A program made the translations under genes and the position numbers. From assembly GCA_002478145.1 (NCBI GenBank), contig DLMI01000118.1, positions 1 to 36,011 on the forward strand: a stretch of 36,011 nucleotides of DNA, given 5' to 3'. Positions 1-9,700 of the stretch are shown here, piece by piece. The stretch is from Acidobacteria bacterium UBA7540. Lineage in GTDB: Bacteria; Acidobacteriota; Terriglobia; UBA7540. The notes below the pieces were generated by a model that worked only from the letters and a program-made list of their open reading frames with translations, was not told the DNA's origin and did not search any database. Positions within the stretch are counted from its first letter, which is position 1. Every line of letters starts with the position of its first letter.

Positions 1-180
1 AGGGCGGGGCTTCAGCCCCGCCGAAATCGCGGCTCCCACCCTCTGCTGGTCCCGTGCCCCGCGCAGTCCGTCGACTGACGGACTGCGCGGGGCACGGGAC
101 ACAGGAATAATGAGGAAGGCCTTGTAACGGCGGGGCTGAAGCCCCGCCCTTCCAGACCCGTGGTGAGAAATGCGGGTTAG
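1..180. repeat. Nested-palindrome dispersed repeat, copy 1 (cut by window start)
   Basis: A palindromic GGCGGGGCTTCAGCCCCGCC-type block lies at each end (about 3-22 and 129-153). Between them, at 49-72 and 77-100, is a perfect 24-bp inverted repeat with a 4-base loop. All 180 bases recur at 24287-24466 with about a dozen mismatches. The right edge (159-180) matches the outer inverted repeat of the complete copy, so the left outer end lies off the window. No coding capacity; most likely a non-autonomous element. The remaining 181-339, up to the first ribosome-binding site, shows nothing recognisable. Confidence 0.85.
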
Positions 181-349
181 TTCATAGCCCACTGCTGATT
201 GAGGACGGTCGATTGGAAAAAGACGGGAATTCGGAGCTCGAAACTGGAAATTCGTCTCAGCGACTCGGCGTCGAGTCTCGATTTTCGAGTTTCGGTTCTT
301 CGGCAATAAGCAATCACCGATTGAAAATGGGCAATTGACGGAGGAAGAT

Positions 350-1348
350 GTGTACACACCCAATGACCAACGGTATGAGACCATGCAGTATCGGCGCTGC
401 GGCAGGAGCGGTCTGCTCTTGCCCGCTATTTCCCTCGGACTTTGGCACAACTTCGGTGGAGTCGATGTCTTCGAGAACAGCCGGGCGATGCTTCGCCGGG
501 CATTTGACCTGGGCATTACCCATTTTGATCTTGCCAACAACTATGGGCCGCCACCCGGTTCTGCGGAAGAGAACTTCGGGCGCGTTCTGAGGGCTGATTT
601 CGCCGGCTTTCGGGATGAGATGATCATCAGTACGAAGGCCGGCTGGGAGATGTGGCCGGGACCTTACGGCGACTGGGGATCGAGAAAGTACCTCCTTGCC
701 AGCCTGGACCAGAGCCTCCAGCGCATGGGACTCGATTACGTCGACATCTTCTACTCCCACCGGCCCGATCCTCAGACTCCGATCGAAGAGACGATGGCTG
801 CCCTCGACCAGGCAGTTCGACGCGGGAAGGCGCTGTATGTCGGCGTCTCCAGCTACAACGTCCAGCAGACGGCGGAGGCGGTGAGAATCCTGCGCGAGCT
901 GGGCCCCCCCTGCCTCATTCACCAACCAAGGTACTCCATGTTCCAGAGAACCATCGAAGGCGGCTTGCTTGACCTGCTCGGAACTGAAGGCGTGGGATGC
1001 ATTGCCTTCTGTCCGCTCGCGCAGGGGCTGTTGACGAATCGCTATCTGAATGGGATTCCCAGCGACTCGCGGGCTTCCAAGCCACATGGATTTCTGAAGA
1101 GGAAGGACATCGAGGAACGCCGGCTCGACCAGGTGCGCGCCTTAGAGCAACTGGCCCGCCAGCGCGGGCAGACGGTCGCGCAGATGGCGCTGGCCTGGGT
1201 CCTGAGGGACGACCGCATGACCAGCGCGCTGATCGGAGCCAGCCGGACCGAGCAGATCGAGCAGAACGTCTCCGCACTCGCGAACTTGAAGTTCTCAGCC
1301 GAGGAACTGCGGAGGATTGACGAGATACTTGCCCAGCAGACTGCATGA
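350..1348 (+). CDS. yghZ: Aldo/keto reductase, YghZ (L-glyceraldehyde-3-phosphate reductase) type
   Basis: Cytosolic NADPH-dependent reductase; the E. coli YghZ family reduces L-glyceraldehyde 3-phosphate and methylglyoxal (family knowledge). The sequence follows YghZ closely along its whole length: MQYRRCGRSGL near the N-terminus, SLGLWHNFGG, THFDLANNYGPPPGSAEENF with the catalytic Asp and Tyr, ISTKAG with the catalytic Lys, IFYSHRPD with the catalytic His, and LIGASR near the C-terminus. I chose GTG at 350 because GGAGG lies five bases upstream (340-344) and the resulting 11 residues before MQYR match the YghZ N-terminal extension; an upstream TTG at 335 is also in frame. It converges on the TPR gene to its right. 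A duplicate of its last 45 codons lies at 11444. Confidence 0.93.
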   Translation: MYTPNDQRYETMQYRRCGRSGLLLPAISLGLWHNFGGVDVFENSRAMLRRAFDLGITHFDLANNYGPPPGSAEENFGRVLRADFAGFRDEMIISTKAGWEMWPGPYGDWGSRKYLLASLDQSLQRMGLDYVDIFYSHRPDPQTPIEETMAALDQAVRRGKALYVGVSSYNVQQTAEAVRILRELGPPCLIHQPRYSMFQRTIEGGLLDLLGTEGVGCIAFCPLAQGLLTNRYLNGIPSDSRASKPHGFLKRKDIEERRLDQVRALEQLARQRGQTVAQMALAWVLRDDRMTSALIGASRTEQIEQNVSALANLKFSAEELRRIDEILAQQTA

Positions 1349-1526
1349 AGAGCCAGCGTCCTCGTTCAACCGCAGTTCCGGCTGATGGGGGCTGCTCGCT
1401 CGTCACCCATTCTTCTGGGCGCCGCAGGAACCCGTTCCGAGCCGTTCTGGCTGAGTCAGGGAGTTTCCAAGCCCCTGGGCGAGCAACGCCGTTGAAAACC
1501 TATTCCACCTCAACCACCCCGCTAAC
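1214..1526. repeat. Long direct repeat, copy A (AKR 3' end to TPR 3' tip)
   Basis: This block holds the last 45 codons of the aldo/keto reductase, the convergent intergenic gap and the last codons of the TPR gene. It recurs in the same orientation at 11444-11747, with offset 10230 until a 9-bp gap near 1492-1500. Coding bases differ at about four positions in 135; the non-coding part differs clearly more. Confidence 0.9.
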
Positions 1527-3506
1527 CATGGCCTGGTGGCGAGCCGCAGAGGTTCGCCGCAGTTCTTCCGAGCGCGCCAACGCTTTGTTCGCGAGCTCGA
1601 CCTTCCCGAGTTTGCGGTAAGCCACGTATAACTGGTAATGCATGTCTCCGTAAAAATCGAAGGGCGCAGCCCTTTCCAGCTCGGGGACTGCCCTGGCATC
1701 CTGTCCCAGGCGCACGTACGCGGTCCCCAGCAAGTTACTTGCTTCAGCCATGTCCGGCTGATAGCGCAGGGCCTTCTGTAAATACGGGACGGCCTTTTCG
1801 GTTTCATGCTTTCCCACGTACAAGCGCCCCAGCAGGCACAGGGTCCGCGCGCGGGAGGAATCGAGCCCCAGGCTTTTTTCTAGTTCCGCCTGTGCCTCGT
1901 CGTAGGATTTTTTCTTAAGATAGATTTCTCCCAGCGCCTCATGAAGCTCCGCCTCGTCGGGCTTCAAGAGCATGGCGAGTTGATACTCCTTGATGGCGTC
2001 GTTTGACGCCTCACGGGCGCTATAGGCCTCTGCGCGTAGCTGGTGCGCACGCCAGGACTCGGGGAACTTCTCCTCCAATCGGTCATAACACTCGCCGCCC
2101 AGCGCCTGGTAGGTTCGTGCGAGCCAGTAGCTGGCCTCCACGTTCCCCTTGTCAATCGCCAGCAGTCCAGCCAACGTGTCAGCCGCGTGAGCGTACTGCT
2201 GCAACGTGAACTGGGTCTTTCCCAGCAACAATAGTTCCGGGCGAGACACGGGCTTGCGGGATTCCAGCCAATGCGCGCAGCCGGCATATCGGCGGGCGCG
2301 ACAAGGGTTCTGACCTGCGCCCACACCGGCGACGCCGTCCCCTGCCTTTTGCCACGCCAGGAAGTCCTTTTGGAAGGTTCTCCATCGATCGTCTGCCTGA
2401 GCGGTTTCTCCCGCAATCTGGTAGAGTCCTGCCAGTAGAAAATGCTTGGCGGCTCCGTCTGGGACGGCTTGAAGGTCCGCCACCAGAGCTTTGGCGGCGT
2501 CTTGAGAAAGTTCGACCGTGGCGAATCCTCGTTGCAGGGCCAAAAACTCGGGAGAGATTTCCCATACTTTCTCGACAGCGTCCAGGGCCGCCGCTGCCTG
2601 GCCCCTCACAAGCTGCGTTTCCGCCAAGCCGAGCCACGCCGGTTCATTCTTGCGGTCAAGCTCGAGCTCGAGGCGGAATTCAGCCTCAGCTTTTTCCGGC
2701 TTGCCCGCGTGCGAATAGGCCTGCCCCATGGAGGTGTGGAGACCGGGCTGCTTGGGGTCACCCGCGAGCGAGTGCATGTATTCTTCCGCTGCGTCGTTCC
2801 AACGGTCACGTTGGGCCAGCATATCGCCGAGAAAGCGATTGCCCCAAGGCGAGCCACGATACACCTCTGCTCCTCGGAACGCCATATGGGCGGCTAGATT
2901 CACATAATCATGGCCCAGGCTGAACCACGCGTCCGCCTTGTCGGGATTCTGGCTGGCAAGTTCACGGTACTCATCCGCAGCCTGTCGGAAGTCTTCCCTG
3001 GACACATAACACATGGCCAACGCCCGGCGCCCTTCCAGGTTGGAGGGCTCCAAACGCAATGCCCGCTGGAGAACCGGGATGCCTTTTTCCGGCTCGCCCA
3101 GCTTGAGGTAGTCAATCCCCAGGATAAGTGTTGGCCCTGCCAGGTCGGGCCTCTGACGGAGGGCTGTGGACAAGTTGCTCGCAGCCAGGTTGTATTCGCT
3201 GAGGCTGTGGTAAGCGAGGCCAAGGTTGACACGCGCCTCGACCAAGCCTGGATCCAGAGCCAGCACCTTCTTGAATTCTTCGGTGGCGCGCACGAGCTCC
3301 CCCTGTTTTAGCGCCTGCTCCCCAGCGCGAAAGTGGGCAGCCACCTGTTCTTCAACCGTTTGACAAGTTGCGGGACGCTGGGCAATAGGCCAGAAGGCGA
3401 GGAGGAAGACAAGGGTTGCGGGATTCAACCACCACGAGGCGTGGAAGAAAAGGGAATCTTCGTTGCAGGAACACTGAAGCGCGGTGAAATAACGTCTATT
3501 TTCCAA
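1500..3506 (-). CDS. Exported TPR-repeat protein
   Basis: A 668-residue tetratricopeptide protein. A hydrophobic stretch near residues 27-42 (LVFLLAFWPIA) looks like a signal peptide or anchor, so the TPR solenoid is probably periplasmic. TPR units run almost from residue 50 to the C-terminus (GLAYHSLSEYNLAASNLSTAL, LGTAYVRLGQDARAVPELER). A middle segment with Cys residues (NPCRARRYAGCAHWLESRK) breaks the repeats. TPRs mediate protein contacts; no partner can be read here. The start is TTG at 3506: AAGGAGG sits about nine bases upstream, better than any alternative. It follows the PD40/TPR gene on the same strand across a 102-bp gap holding a perfect palindrome. Function unknown. Confidence 0.85.
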   Translation of the reverse strand: MENRRYFTALQCSCNEDSLFFHASWWLNPATLVFLLAFWPIAQRPATCQTVEEQVAAHFRAGEQALKQGELVRATEEFKKVLALDPGLVEARVNLGLAYHSLSEYNLAASNLSTALRQRPDLAGPTLILGIDYLKLGEPEKGIPVLQRALRLEPSNLEGRRALAMCYVSREDFRQAADEYRELASQNPDKADAWFSLGHDYVNLAAHMAFRGAEVYRGSPWGNRFLGDMLAQRDRWNDAAEEYMHSLAGDPKQPGLHTSMGQAYSHAGKPEKAEAEFRLELELDRKNEPAWLGLAETQLVRGQAAAALDAVEKVWEISPEFLALQRGFATVELSQDAAKALVADLQAVPDGAAKHFLLAGLYQIAGETAQADDRWRTFQKDFLAWQKAGDGVAGVGAGQNPCRARRYAGCAHWLESRKPVSRPELLLLGKTQFTLQQYAHAADTLAGLLAIDKGNVEASYWLARTYQALGGECYDRLEEKFPESWRAHQLRAEAYSAREASNDAIKEYQLAMLLKPDEAELHEALGEIYLKKKSYDEAQAELEKSLGLDSSRARTLCLLGRLYVGKHETEKAVPYLQKALRYQPDMAEASNLLGTAYVRLGQDARAVPELERAAPFDFYGDMHYQLYVAYRKLGKVELANKALARSEELRRTSAARHQAMVSGVVEVE

Positions 3507-3551
3507 ATCTCTGCGCCTCCTTGTCTCTGCGGCAGGCTTTCCCGGTGTCCC

Positions 3552-3579
3552 GTAGGGGCGGTTCGCGAACCGCCCCTAC
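3552..3579. repeat. 28-bp perfect palindrome, REP-like, copy 1
   Basis: A perfect palindrome centred on TTCGCGAA with arms GTAGGGGCGG / CCGCCCCTAC. It begins 29 bases past the stop of the upstream minus-strand gene, in the gap to the next co-directional gene. Other copies are at 6687 and 19290. Confidence 0.9.
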
Positions 3580-3608
3580 AACGCCATTAGCGTATTATTT
3601 CACAACAC

Positions 3609-6488
3609 CTACTGTTTGTCCTGCTGCGACAGGCGCTCGTAAGCTCGCTGATAGGGGGGGATCTTGGGATCGAGTTCGTAAGCGGCGCGATATTCCTGCA
3701 AGGCAGCTTGGCGGTCACCTTTCTTCTCGAGCGCCACGCCGAGGTTGTAATGCGCGAGGTGGTTGCCGGGGTTCAGTCGCAGCGCCTCGCGGTACTCCGC
3801 AATTGCACCGTCACGATCACCTTTTTGTCCGAGCATGGCGCCGAGGTATACGTGAACCGTCTCGTCCTTCGGGTCCAAGCGCAGCGCTTCGCGTTCCTCG
3901 GAGATAGCACCATCCCAATCGCCCTTATTCCCTAGCGCCAATCCGAGGTTTAAGTGTGCAATTTCGTCATTCGGATTCAAGCGCAGAGTTTCGCGGTACT
4001 CCGCCATCGCCGCATCGAGGTCGCCCTTCCGCGCCAGCCCAAGGCCGAGGTTGCGGTGCGCCTCTGCGCTCTCCGGGGCCAAGCGCACGGCCTCGCGCTC
4101 CTCTGCCATCTCGCCATCCCAGTCGCCTTTGTGTCCAAGCAACACGCCAAGATTGTAATGCGCCATCTCGTCTTTGGGGTCCAAGCGCAGCGCCTCACGA
4201 TATTCCGTGATCGCTCCGTCAAAGTCACCCTTGTCCTTTAGCGCCGCGCCGAGGTTGACGTGCGTCAATTCGTTTTGGGGATTGAGGCGCAGCGCTTCTC
4301 GAAACTCCTTGATTGCTGCATCCCCATCGCCCTTGGAGGCGAGCGCTACGCCCAGGGCGAAGTGAGCATTCACATCGTTGGGGTTGATTTCCAAAGACTT
4401 CTCAAACTCCGCTTTGGCCTCGTCGATGCGGCTTTTGCTGGCCAGGGCAAGACCCAGGTGGTAGTGGAGGTCCGCGGAGTCGGAGTCATATTGCAAGCCC
4501 CTCTCGAAAGCGAGAATCGCACTTTCCGACCGTCCTGCCACCAGCAGGGCGCGGCCGAGGTTGAAGTAAACCTTGAGGAACTCGGGGTCCAGCTCCAGCG
4601 CTTTCTCAAACTCGGGGATCGCTTCCGCCGGCCGGCCCCCGCGTGTGAGAGCGGTGCCCAGGTTGTTGTGCATCCGGGCATCATCGGGATTGTTCGCAAG
4701 GAGTTCTTTCCACCCGACGATGGCCGCATCGATCCGGCCCTGGTTTTCCAGTTCCGCCACGCGGTCGATTTCCTTGTACATGTCGACGGCGGGCGTGCCG
4801 ATGGCCATGAGGCCGTCTTGCGGAATGTTCACAAACTCCGGAATATTCACGGCGCGATTCGCCGCGGTCGAGTTGTCGATCAGGATCGCGGGGCTGTCGT
4901 TGCCCTCCGCATCGAGGTGCGTCAGAAACATCTGCGTGTAGGGCGAACGGCTTTTCGAGGAGAAAACCAGCCAACGGCCGTTGGGCGAGAAGCTGTGCCA
5001 GGAGTTCATCAAGGAAGTATTGCAGCGCATCCGCCGCGCCACGCCGCCGGCCGCGGGCACAATATAGAGCTGGCTGTCGGGGCGCATCAACTGCGCGTTG
5101 CGGCACTTCACAAAGACGATCCAGCGGCCATCGGGCGAAACCTTGGGAAAGCTATTGCTCATGCCGTTGTGGGAAGCGCCCGCGATCGGCGCCGGCGGGC
5201 CGCCTTTGCCGTCGTTGAAGGGGATCCGGTAGAGGTCGTACTGGATTTGGGGCTCCTCCGGGTCGTTGGCATGCTCGGGCATCTTATTGCCTGGGGGGTA
5301 GGGGTCCTTCGCTTCCGCCCGGACAAAGACCACGTATTTGCCGTCGGGACTCCAGACGGCGTTGGTTTGCACGTAGCGCGGATCATCCGCCCCGGGCAAG
5401 GGCTGCTTTCGGCCCGTGGCGCGGTTGTACCACGCGACGATACTGCGCGTCGGGTAGAACACCTGGAGGAAGCGGTAGTCCTTGAAATTCACGGTGAAGT
5501 AGCCATTGGAAAGTTCTTTTGTCTGCCCCCGGTAATTGGTCAAGACGTACCTGCCGTCCGGCGAGACCTGGGACATGAAACCGATTCGGGAAGTCGAAGC
5601 CCTCTCATCCCGCAGGGAACTCCACGAGATCACGTCCTGATTGCGGATGGACATTTCCGGTTTGACGGGAACGATCGCGTAGAGCCCCTTGTTGTTGGCA
5701 GGGCCGTCGAGATCCATCCCCATGGTTTTCCCGTCGAGGGAAAACGAATGGCAATTGGCGCAGGTGGGCATCTCCCTCAGAACGACGCGGCTCTCGGGTT
5801 TTCCGATGTCGCGCAGCCGCCACTGGACCAAGTGGAGCGCATCGGGAGCCAAGGGCTTGATGATCCCCTTTTCCGTTTCGGAAGGCATCAGGGGCACGTC
5901 GCGATAAAAGATGGGCGCCCCGACGGGGTCCTTCGAGGTGCGGATTGTCACGCGGCCGCTCGACACCGCGTGCTGGGCGTCTTCCCGGCTGAACCCGCGG
6001 ATGGTCACAATCGCTCGACCCGCCACGGAGTGTTTCTTGATCGCCTCCCAGGCCCCCGCTTCGGGAATCCAGGTGTGCGCCTCGGCCTGCTCCGGCGTGA
6101 GCTTGGGCAATTCATTCGTTGGAGATACGCACCGCTGGTCAATCTCGCCTATGGCCAGTCGCTCACCGGCAGATTGGAAGTGCATTTCAGCCGAGCCATC
6201 GGCGAACGCGATGTCGATCCGCCAGCGAGTGGCATTCTCCGCGGCGTCGCGCCAGATGAAAGTTGGCGGGGTAATTTCGGGAGGAAAAATCGAACCGTCC
6301 AGAGGATAGTCAATGGTGATCGAGGCCAAGTGCGCCGCCGAAGCATCTTGCCCGCTCTTCGGTTGCGCCGCCGCGCGTTCGCCGAGCATCGACGCGGCCG
6401 CGACGATTGCGCCCAGGATGAGCAGGGTGACACCGTCCCTAGAAGCATGGAACGAGAGCTGAAAGGGCTGGTTTTGTTTCTCACCCAC
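3609..6488 (-). CDS. CxxCH heme-motif / PD40 propeller / TPR fusion protein
   Basis: A 959-residue protein with four recognisable parts. Residues about 18-41 form a signal peptide (VTLLILGAIVAAASML, then AAAQ). A globular domain carries a single heme-c motif CANCH (C243, C246, H247). A TolB/PD40-like propeller follows, with SPDG-type strands near 309, 380, 451 and 501. About eleven TPRs of 34 residues run from roughly 575 to 950, several near-identical (GDWDGAISEEREALRLDP), which shows in the DNA as 102-bp tandem repeats near 3690-4350. The N-terminal signal implies periplasmic export, where heme attachment would occur. The GTG start at 6488 has only a weak ribosome-binding site. It lies between the TonB receptor and another TPR gene, all on the minus strand. 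The role is unknown; a periplasmic scaffold or sensor next to the receptor is inference. Confidence 0.85.
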   Translation of the reverse strand: MGEKQNQPFQLSFHASRDGVTLLILGAIVAAASMLGERAAAQPKSGQDASAAHLASITIDYPLDGSIFPPEITPPTFIWRDAAENATRWRIDIAFADGSAEMHFQSAGERLAIGEIDQRCVSPTNELPKLTPEQAEAHTWIPEAGAWEAIKKHSVAGRAIVTIRGFSREDAQHAVSSGRVTIRTSKDPVGAPIFYRDVPLMPSETEKGIIKPLAPDALHLVQWRLRDIGKPESRVVLREMPTCANCHSFSLDGKTMGMDLDGPANNKGLYAIVPVKPEMSIRNQDVISWSSLRDERASTSRIGFMSQVSPDGRYVLTNYRGQTKELSNGYFTVNFKDYRFLQVFYPTRSIVAWYNRATGRKQPLPGADDPRYVQTNAVWSPDGKYVVFVRAEAKDPYPPGNKMPEHANDPEEPQIQYDLYRIPFNDGKGGPPAPIAGASHNGMSNSFPKVSPDGRWIVFVKCRNAQLMRPDSQLYIVPAAGGVARRMRCNTSLMNSWHSFSPNGRWLVFSSKSRSPYTQMFLTHLDAEGNDSPAILIDNSTAANRAVNIPEFVNIPQDGLMAIGTPAVDMYKEIDRVAELENQGRIDAAIVGWKELLANNPDDARMHNNLGTALTRGGRPAEAIPEFEKALELDPEFLKVYFNLGRALLVAGRSESAILAFERGLQYDSDSADLHYHLGLALASKSRIDEAKAEFEKSLEINPNDVNAHFALGVALASKGDGDAAIKEFREALRLNPQNELTHVNLGAALKDKGDFDGAITEYREALRLDPKDEMAHYNLGVLLGHKGDWDGEMAEEREAVRLAPESAEAHRNLGLGLARKGDLDAAMAEYRETLRLNPNDEIAHLNLGLALGNKGDWDGAISEEREALRLDPKDETVHVYLGAMLGQKGDRDGAIAEYREALRLNPGNHLAHYNLGVALEKKGDRQAALQEYRAAYELDPKIPPYQRAYERLSQQDKQ

Positions 6489-6605
6489 TGGGTGTGTAGC
6501 TCCAAGGCGTCTTCACCGCGTTTAGACCCGCATAGACACAGATGACGGATAACGTCTGAAAGTTTGCTTGCAAGGTTCAAAACGGAAGCAGGGGTCGAAA
6601 ACAAT

Positions 6606-6656
6606 GGGGCGAACGACCCATCCCGGCACTCAATACCGGGATAGATCGCTCGCCCC
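6606..6656. repeat. Imperfect inverted repeat in the receptor/PD40 gap
   Basis: Arms of 21 bases (starting GGGGCGAACGACC, ending CGATCGCTCGCCCC-like) pair with three mismatches around a 9-base loop. It resembles the family of the neighbouring 28-bp palindrome only in its GGGGCG ends. Not coding. Confidence 0.7.
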
Positions 6657-6686
6657 TAAAGATCGGTCCAAAGCCTCAGCTAGAAA

Positions 6687-6714
6687 GTAGGGGCGGTTCG
6701 GGAACCGCCCCTAC
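6687..6714. repeat. 28-bp palindrome, REP-like, copy 2
   Basis: Same arms as the 3552 copy, but the centre is TTCGGGAA, one base off perfect symmetry. It starts 17 bases past the stop of the TonB receptor gene. Symmetry extends three more bases on each side (AAA/TTT), giving 34 bases and a modest T-run on the minus strand, so a weak terminator or 3'-end stabiliser is possible. Confidence 0.88.
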
Positions 6715-6731
6715 TTTTGCCAACTTGAGAT

Positions 6732-9700
6732 CTAGAAAGTGAACCTCAAACCGAACTGGATAAGGCGTGGCAAGTTGTACTGCGAACTGACCACGCCAAA
6801 GGTGCCGCCCTGCGCGGCTGCTGTGCAGCAGCTCGTGTTAGGCGCGGCGAACTGCGGGTGGTTGAAGAAGTTGAAGAACTCCGCGCGGAACTCGAGACCC
6901 AGCTTTTCATCGGGACCGAACCTCGTGTTCTTAAAGAGCGCAAAGTCCATGTTCTTTTCCCCATCCTGGCGCAGATCCGGCTCCGTGCGGGAATCGTTAC
7001 CCCGAGTGAGGGTGGTCGTGTTGGTGAATGCCGAGGTATTGAACCATTCGGTCAGCCGGTCGGCAGTGGATCCGCTGGTGAGACTTTCGCTGCCAGTTCG
7101 CGTCACCCGACAGCCGCCAGATTCAGGGATGCCGGCATTGCAAAGAGCGTTGCTGCCTCCTCCGATGTTTAGCGGGAAGCCACTCTGGAGCGTAAGGATG
7201 CCATCGATCCCCCAGCCTCCGACGAGCTTATCGGCAACCGGGGAGAGGCTGTTGCCGTACTTCCTGCCCTTACCAACGGGCAAATCCAACACATAGCCGA
7301 GTACGAAGCGCTGGGGAACATCAAACCCATCCAGGCTTCTCTCGTTGTGAAGGTTATAAGCGTTAATATCACCCCAGCCGGGTGAGGCGTCTCCCAGCCA
7401 GTTGATTTCATTGTTGGTATCGCTAATGAGTTTGGAAATCGTGTAGCTGGCAAGGAGCGTCCCGCCGTGGGAGAAACGCTTTTCAATCTTCATCTGGAAG
7501 GAGTGGTAGATTGAATCGCGGTCGTCGGGTTCGGCCAGGGAGACATCGGAGTACTGGGGATAAGGCAACAACAACTGTGCCGCGCTTACCGTCTTACCTG
7601 TCAAATTCCCCTGAACCAGCCCATAGAACGGATTGGGAACCGAAGCCGTAAGTTGTCCAACCGTATAGCCCGCCGATCCGCCCGGGAGATCCGCGTCGGG
7701 CAACTGGTCGACGTCCTGGCTATGCATGGGCAAGTGCGTACCCTTCGACCCGGCATAGGCCACGTCGAGCAAGGTGCCATCGGGAAGCTCGCGCTGGATG
7801 TTGAAGTTCCACTCTTGTGAGTAAGCGGGGGGATTAGTGGCATATGGCGCACTGGGCCCGTTTGCCTGTTGGTTAATCCATGCCTGGTCGCGCCCCGGGG
7901 GCAGAGTAATCCCAGTGGGGAAGGGGGCGCTGAAGGTATTGAGCGGGACGACCCCTGCGTTATTCACGGTGGTCAGCCATGGCGTGCTGTAAGTGTTTAT
8001 GAACAAGTTGTGGGGAGCTGTATTCCATGCGATATCGTTAGGCAGGTAGAAGATCCCATACCCTGTCCTGATGATCGTCTTATTGGTCAGCCGATAGGCG
8101 AGGCCGATCCGGGGGTTGAACTCTTTCGTGGGCATATTCTCGTCGGTGCGACCCGGATTTCCCGAAGCATCCACCAGAGCAAAGGCCCCCTTTAGCCCGC
8201 TACTAATGGTTACTCCATTGTTGGTGATACCCGCCAAAGGACTGGTGGCATTAGGTTCCCAATCAACTAGCCGGTTGAAGCGCTCCGTCCAATTCCCCTG
8301 TAAATCGTAGCGAAGTCCCAAATTCAGAGTCAGCTTCCTGGTGGCTTGCAACGTGTCGCCAATGTACATGGCGTTATAGAAAATTTGGTTGGCCATTTGC
8401 GAAGGCGTTACCACGTCACTGCCGTTGTTGGAATTGGAGCCATACCCGAGCAGGAAGGAAGCAAACCCGTTCCCCGTGGAAATCGCGGAAGCTAACGGAT
8501 TCGCAGACGTCATGTTGCGGTCGAACGCGTACATGCCGGTGGGTTGATTGGTTTGGTAATAGTTGTTGCGCAAGAGCCGGAATTCATAGCCCATCTTGAA
8601 GGTATTGCGCCCCTTGATTTTGGTGAGGCTGGGGGTGAAGCTCCAAGTGTCGTCACCGGCGCCAATCTCGCTCCCCGTTCCCGCCGAGCAAAAACCACCA
8701 CCATAGAACTGATCGCCTGGGGTCTGCGATACGCAGGCTATCGGGAGGGGAGTGGAGTTGAAAGCATATGTGCCCCATGCCCCGCCGAGCGAGGACATAT
8801 TATATCCCGCGGTGAGCGGAGTGCGCACGTAATCGTAACGCGTGTAGCCAAGGTGCAAGTCCAGGATCGTGGTGGGCGAGAATGTAACGGTGTCGCCCAG
8901 AGCGATTTGTTTGGTATGGACGGTTTCGGTGCACCGGTCGGTACAGATATCTTTAAAGGGGCTGTCCGGGAGGTTGAGCAGCTTATAATACGTGAATCGA
9001 GCCATAAATCTCTGCTTGTCGCTAACGTTCCAGTCGACCTTCTCGTTTAACTGGTCGGTGTCGCCCCCGGTGCCATAAGACTTTGTGAAGTTGTTGGTGA
9101 GCGCAGAGCTCGTAGGCGCAGGGAAGTAACCCGCAAGGACTTTAGAGGCCGAGTTAATTTGGCTCGCGGCAATGACGTTGGGGATGCCGCTGCCGCCGGG
9201 CTCGAGGCCAACTTGCGTTCGGCAGGTCCCCCCGGAAGCGGTACAGTTGGTGCTGGTCGTTGGGTCATAAATGGCGGGCAAGGCGGAGAAGTCACCGCTC
9301 AACATCGCAGCGGTGGGGACGGTTGAGGTGAGGGCTGCGGACGATCGTACGCGGTAGCCCTCATAGCTCGAGAAGAAGAATAACTTGTCGGTGACAGCTT
9401 TCCCGCCGAGGTTGGCGCCAAACTGGTTCTGGGTCCAGGGACCCACAGGGGCTCCCGCCTCGTTGAGGAAAAAGCTGTTGGCGTCCAGCACCTTGTTGCG
9501 GAGGAATTCGTAGGCGGCGCCGTGGAAGGAGTTAGTGCCCGACTTGGTCGTGAGGTTGATGATCCCGCCGGCAAAACGGCCAAAATCGGGTCCCATGTTG
9601 TTCGTCTGCACTTTGAATTCCTGGATGGCATCCTGCGTCGGGATCAGGGTGATGACGTTCAGGTAGGAGCCATTGGTCGGAACACCATCCACAAATATCG

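Noticed and set aside
3690..4350. Regularly spaced repeats that could suggest a repeat array or CRISPR
   Set aside because: The period is 102 bp, in frame, and encodes 34-residue TPRs; there are no spacer-like unique segments.
4260..6545. A 761-codon open frame on the plus strand
   Set aside because: It is exactly antisense to the PD40/TPR gene, shows no domain pattern of its own, and arises from the codon pattern of the repeats on the other strand.
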